From assembly GCA_003601725.1 (NCBI GenBank), contig PIYJ01000060.1:1-8311 (forward strand): a stretch of 8,311 nt of DNA. Reading direction: 5' to 3'. The stretch comes from Candidatus Bathyarchaeota archaeon (GTDB taxonomy: Archaea > Thermoproteota > Bathyarchaeia > Bathyarchaeales > DTEX01). Of this stretch, positions 5,699-8,311 are shown piece by piece (the first letter of the stretch is position 1; each line of letters opens with the position of its first letter). The notes below the pieces were generated by a model that did no database searches, had not been told where the DNA came from, and saw only the letters and a list, made by a program, of their open reading frames with translations. The translations under genes and the position numbers were made by a program.

Positions 5699-6370
5699 CT
5701 AAGATCTACGCGGCTGCTTATCTAATACGATTGGAATTAGATCCGATAAGCTCGAGATTATAAAGTTGGGCTTTTGCCTTCTGAGCTTCCAGCATGGTTG
5801 ATACCCTCTTTCTCTGCAGATGGCGATTGTGATGACGCCTGCTTCTTTTCCAGCTATAATGTCTTCCTCCATGTCTCCGACGTATGCTGAAAAATTCGGC
5901 TCTGCATTAAGCTTCCGTAGAGTTACAAGAATCGGTTCGGGAGAAGGCTTTTGCTCTCGGCAGTCATATTGTCCGGTCACCGCCTGGAAGAATCTGTCTA
6001 TTCCAAATCTCTGTAGATGCTCTCTCAGAAAATCGCTTGGGATATTAGAGGCGATAGCTAACTTTATTCTGTTCGCTCGAAGATTCTGCAGGACATCTTT
6101 CACTTCGGGGAAGATTCTAATGGTATGATCATACTTTCGATAGGCTCGACGGTACTCTGCTTCTATTTTCGGCATAATCTCCTCCGGTACACCCATAGAT
6201 CTATGATATTCATGAATGGGAAGCTTGAATTTCATTCTGAACTCTTCGATGCTTTCTGTTTTTCCAAAGCCAAAGGCTTCATAGGCTTCAGAGTCAGCTT
6301 TCCAGACCGCATATAAATCGTCAAGTAGAACTCCGCTTACATCAAATATTACGGCTTCTATGCTTCTCAT
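5699..6370 (-). CDS. HAD-superfamily hydrolase (subfamily IA-like)
   Basis: Numbered from the ATG at 6370 (223 residues). HAD motif I is 'VIFDVSGVLLD' with nucleophile D10. A helical C1-type cap follows (about 15-85). Motif II is Ser108 in 'LAIASN', motif III Lys141 in 'EQKPSPEP', and motif IV 'VGDMEEDI' (D166, D170). The fold suits small-molecule phosphatases of the phosphoglycolate-phosphatase or sugar-phosphatase kind. Motif I is DxS rather than DxD: the usual general acid/base Asp is Ser12, a change also known in some HAD families such as HDHD2/LHPP (DLSGTL). The frame can be extended to a TTG at 6400, but that adds ten hydrophobic residues before the conserved strand and overlaps a TATA-like box, so the ATG is preferred. 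It is transcribed alone, divergently from the SGNH gene. The substrate cannot be read from the sequence. Confidence 0.88.
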   Translation of the reverse strand: MRSIEAVIFDVSGVLLDDLYAVWKADSEAYEAFGFGKTESIEEFRMKFKLPIHEYHRSMGVPEEIMPKIEAEYRRAYRKYDHTIRIFPEVKDVLQNLRANRIKLAIASNIPSDFLREHLQRFGIDRFFQAVTGQYDCREQKPSPEPILVTLRKLNAEPNFSAYVGDMEEDIIAGKEAGVITIAICRERGYQPCWKLRRQKPNFIISSLSDLIPIVLDKQPRRS

Positions 6371-6476
6371 AAGGCTAAATACAAAAGTGACGCTTATCAA
6401 CCTTTAGAATCGGCCGACTGAAAAAATTAAAGAGTAGGCTCTGCATAATAAGGCATTTAGAAAAGATGATGAAAGA
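6371..6476. promoter_or_regulatory. Divergent promoter region between HAD and SGNH genes
   Basis: This 106-base AT-rich spacer should hold both promoters. For the HAD gene, TTGATAAG (minus strand, 6393-6400) is centred 26 bases from the ATG at 6370. For the SGNH gene, GCATAATAAGG (6443-6452) is centred about 29 bases before the ATG at 6477. Neither gene has a convincing SD, so both may be leaderless. A second AT box, AAAAAATTAAAG (6421-6432), could serve either direction. Confidence 0.35.
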
Positions 6477-7103
6477 ATGAAGGAGATTCTTTGTTACGGA
6501 GATTCAAACACTTGGGGATATAATCCATCGACAAAAGAGAGATACGAGAGAGATGAGAGATGGACAGGCATCCTCCAAACCACGCTGGGAGATGAATACC
6601 ACATAATCGAAGAGGGGCTTAACGGCAGAACAACAGTGTGGAATGACCCGATTGAAGGGGAATATAAAAATGGGAAGACATATCTGATTCCCTGCCTTGA
6701 GAGCCACAAACCTCTCGACCTAGTCATTATAATGCTTGGAACAAACGACCTTAAAAAGCGATTCTCCGTCACCCCCCAGGATATAGCGGAAGGAGCAGGG
6801 GTCCTCGTCGATATGGTGAAACAAAGCGGCTGCGGAAGAAACGGCCATCCGCCTAAAGTACTCTTGTTAGCTCCGCCTCCGCTGGGAAGATTAACGGAGT
6901 TTTCTGAAATCTTTGAGGGGGGACCTGAGAAATCGAAGAAATTCCCTGCGTATTATAAAAGAATAGCGGAGGAGCATGGATGCGAATTCTTCGATACCTC
7001 ACGTGTCGTTCGATCAAGCGATATCGACGGGGTGCACTTTGATAAGAAGTCTCATAGAGCACTTGGAAGAGCAATTGCAGAATTAGTTAAGAAAATCCTT
7101 TAA
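6477..7103 (+). CDS. SGNH/GDSL hydrolase, arylesterase/acyltransferase type
   Basis: A 208-residue serine esterase with all SGNH blocks: block I 'CYGDSNTWGY' with nucleophile Ser10, block II 'EEGLNGRTT' (45-53), block III 'MLGTNDLK' (86-93) with oxyanion Asn90, and block V 'DGVHFD' with D184 and H187 completing the triad. Further close matches to the Mycobacterium smegmatis arylesterase/perhydrolase (MsAcT) type are 'RWTGILQ', 'YLIPCLESHKPLDLVIIMLG' (69-88), 'APPPLG' and 'IFEGGPEKS'. The family removes acyl groups from small esters and can acylate alcohols in water; it is intracellular here, as no signal peptide is seen. The start is the ATG at 6477; the two ATGs just upstream (6466, 6469) are out of frame. 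The family is mostly bacterial, so transfer into this archaeon is plausible. The natural substrate is unknown. Confidence 0.93.
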   Translation: MKEILCYGDSNTWGYNPSTKERYERDERWTGILQTTLGDEYHIIEEGLNGRTTVWNDPIEGEYKNGKTYLIPCLESHKPLDLVIIMLGTNDLKKRFSVTPQDIAEGAGVLVDMVKQSGCGRNGHPPKVLLLAPPPLGRLTEFSEIFEGGPEKSKKFPAYYKRIAEEHGCEFFDTSRVVRSSDIDGVHFDKKSHRALGRAIAELVKKIL

Positions 7104-7275
7104 TCCCCCGCGAATCAGATCCCTGACAAAGATTAGAAAAGAGGGTCAATTAATCAATTACCTGCGTCTTCAGCGTTTGTCGAGGTTCAGATCCATAAAA
7201 AGGAGTTAAATAGAAATCAAGGGAACTCATAAGTTGATTGATTAAAAGATTCAAGGAAGTTTAAGAGGTGTTGTA
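7104..7275 (+). promoter_or_regulatory. 172-base leader region of the URO-D-like gene
   Basis: No gene is visible here. TTAAATAG (7206-7213) is TATA-like and would place transcription start near 7236, leaving a leader of about 40 bases that ends in the SD GAGGTG (7265-7270), 5 bases before the ATG. TTAATCAAT (about 7150) and ATTGATTAA (about 7237) form a 9-base inverted repeat separated by some 80 bases, which may be chance in AT-rich DNA. No T-tract terminator for the SGNH gene is obvious. Confidence 0.35.
7265..7270 (+). promoter_or_regulatory. Strong Shine-Dalgarno (GAGGTG) of the URO-D-like gene
   Basis: GAGGTG lies 5 bases before the ATG at 7276 and pairs well with the archaeal 16S 3' end. 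It is the best SD in the window. Confidence 0.65.
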
Positions 7276-8311
7276 ATGGAGCCTCGTGAAAGAGTGAAAA
7301 GAGCTTTAGACCACCGTGAAGCCGATCGAATCCCCATACATGACAGCCCATGGCAGGCAACCGTTGACAGATGGAGGACAGAAGGGCTTCCTTCAGGAGT
7401 CTCTCCGGCCGATTACTTCGGCTATGAGCTCTGCGGGTTTGGAGCTGATACTTCCCCAAGTTTTCCCATAGAGGTTCTATCGGAAGATGACGAGTACATT
7501 GTGGAAAGAACGATCTACGGAGGGATCAGAAAGAACCATCGTGATTATTCAACGACGCCGATGATTATTGATTATCCATGCAAGAGCCGAGAAGACTGGG
7601 AAAGGATAAAGCCCAGATTGAAGCCAAGCGATTACAGGGTTGATTGGGTCTCAGGCTTACGAAACTTCCACCGTGAATATAGCCGAGGACGCTTCATAAC
7701 GTATAATGCACCCGTCGGATACGATAAAATCCAGAATTATGTGGCTTCACCTCGCCTGCTAAAGGCAGTCCTCAAAGAGCCAGAATGGGTCACGGATATG
7801 TACTGGACAGATGCGAAGTTGGTTATGGAGATGTGTGACCGAATGATCAAGGGAGGATTCAAATTTGACGGCGCCTTCCTTTACTGCGATTTAGGCTATA
7901 GAGGCGGACTATTCTTCTCCCCGAAGCATTACGAGGAACAGTTACATCCAGTCTTTAAGGAGCTATGCAGATTCTTCCATAATCGCGGCATGTACGTCAT
8001 CCTTCACTGCTGTGGGAAAGTCAAAGATTTGATACCGTACTTCATCGAGGAGGGAATAGACTGTCTACAGCCATTAGAGGTTAAGGCGGGGATGGATCTG
8101 ATTGAACTCAAAGAGAAATATGGGGACAAGATATCATTCATGGGGGGAATAGACGTCCGATTGATGGCTCTGGATGATCCTAGACCTATCGAAGAAGAGA
8201 TCAAAAGGAAGATCACGGTTGCAAAGGAGGGAGGCGGATACATCTATCATTCAGACCATTCAGTGCCCAAGAATGTCAGCTTCAAACAATACAGGAGAGT
8301 CATAGAACTCG
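7276..8311 (+). CDS. Uroporphyrinogen-decarboxylase-like protein, probable corrinoid methyltransferase (3' truncated by window)
   Basis: 345 codons are present and the frame is open at the right edge. Recognisable URO-D-superfamily features are the N-terminal 'PRERVKRALDHREADRIPIH' (3-22), 'FDGAFLYCDLGYRGGLFFSP' (197-216), 'YVILHCCGKVKDLIP' (240-254), 'GIDCLQPLE' (260-268), 'SFMGGID' (297-303) and near the end 'GYIYHSDHSVPKNVSF' (331-346). In MtaA/MtbA-type corrinoid:CoM methyltransferases, a His-x-Cys pair binds zinc; H244 and C246 fit that HxCG position. The substrate-type Arg residues of true heme URO-D (UroD) are not evident, and archaea use this superfamily widely for methyl transfer, so heme synthesis is unlikely. 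The third zinc ligand, often Cys in a late 'GCG', is replaced around 335-339 by 'HSDHS'. Start ATG 7276 is fixed by GAGGTG five bases upstream. The natural methyl donor or acceptor is unknown. Confidence 0.85.
   Translation, partial: MEPRERVKRALDHREADRIPIHDSPWQATVDRWRTEGLPSGVSPADYFGYELCGFGADTSPSFPIEVLSEDDEYIVERTIYGGIRKNHRDYSTTPMIIDYPCKSREDWERIKPRLKPSDYRVDWVSGLRNFHREYSRGRFITYNAPVGYDKIQNYVASPRLLKAVLKEPEWVTDMYWTDAKLVMEMCDRMIKGGFKFDGAFLYCDLGYRGGLFFSPKHYEEQLHPVFKELCRFFHNRGMYVILHCCGKVKDLIPYFIEEGIDCLQPLEVKAGMDLIELKEKYGDKISFMGGIDVRLMALDDPRPIEEEIKRKITVAKEGGGYIYHSDHSVPKNVSFKQYRRVIEL

Noticed and set aside
5820..6316. Plus-strand frames antisense to the HAD gene
   Set aside because: The HAD motifs are on the minus strand; the antisense products are low-information and Ser/Arg-biased.
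7145..7250. 9-base inverted repeat TTAATCAAT/ATTGATTAA as an attachment site or element end
   Set aside because: Very AT-rich, short and about 80 bases apart, with no integrase or target duplication; chance is the better explanation.
7217..7459. Minus-strand frame over the start of the URO-D-like gene
   Set aside because: It overlaps the strong SD and first codons of a recognisable gene.
7276..8311. Gene as heme-pathway uroporphyrinogen decarboxylase (hemE)
   Set aside because: The zinc-type HxCG motif and the lack of heme-pathway neighbours fit the methyltransferase branch better.

Overview
The window looks like an ordinary stretch of an archaeal chromosome, most probably from the TACK side (a Bathyarchaeia-like lineage would fit, but this is inference from gene content and not a placement). 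Archaeal markers are the adjacent clamp-loader genes RFC-small and RFC-large, short intergenic spacers with TATA-like AT-rich boxes and few Shine-Dalgarno sequences, SD variants of the GGTGA/GAGGTG type, and three genes that appear to start with TTG. No rRNA, tRNA, CRISPR array, IS element or phage gene is visible. No gene-free stretch exceeds about 175 bases.

Layout. (1) Positions 1-1398, plus strand: the tail of RFC-small and the complete RFC-large, the two subunits of the PCNA loader. (2) Positions 1437-3173, minus strand: a helical/coiled-coil protein of unknown function, then moaC and moaB, a molybdenum/tungsten cofactor pair with moaB translation coupled to moaC. (3) Positions 3203-5670, plus strand: a small protein of about 58 residues, a 371-residue protein joining an adenylate-kinase-like P-loop domain (with a changed Walker A motif) to a nucleoside 2-deoxyribosyltransferase-like domain, and a SAMHD1/dGTPase-like HD-domain protein. 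(4) Positions 5699-6370, minus strand: a HAD-family hydrolase. (5) Positions 6477-8311, plus strand: a bacterial-looking SGNH arylesterase/acyltransferase and a uroporphyrinogen-decarboxylase-like (probably corrinoid methyltransferase) gene cut by the window end.

Working together. RFC-small and RFC-large form one heteropentameric ATPase. MoaC makes cyclic pyranopterin monophosphate and MoaB acts later, adenylating molybdopterin. The most interesting unit is region 3: two neighbouring genes, both with folds that act on nucleotides or nucleosides, both with altered catalytic motifs (Walker A Lys to Arg; the SAMHD1-type second catalytic His to Val), headed by a small unknown protein. A nucleotide-salvage, house-cleaning or signalling role is possible but not shown by the sequence. 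Convergent gene ends (1398/1437 and 5670/5699) carry T-rich tracts that are good candidates for archaeal terminators.
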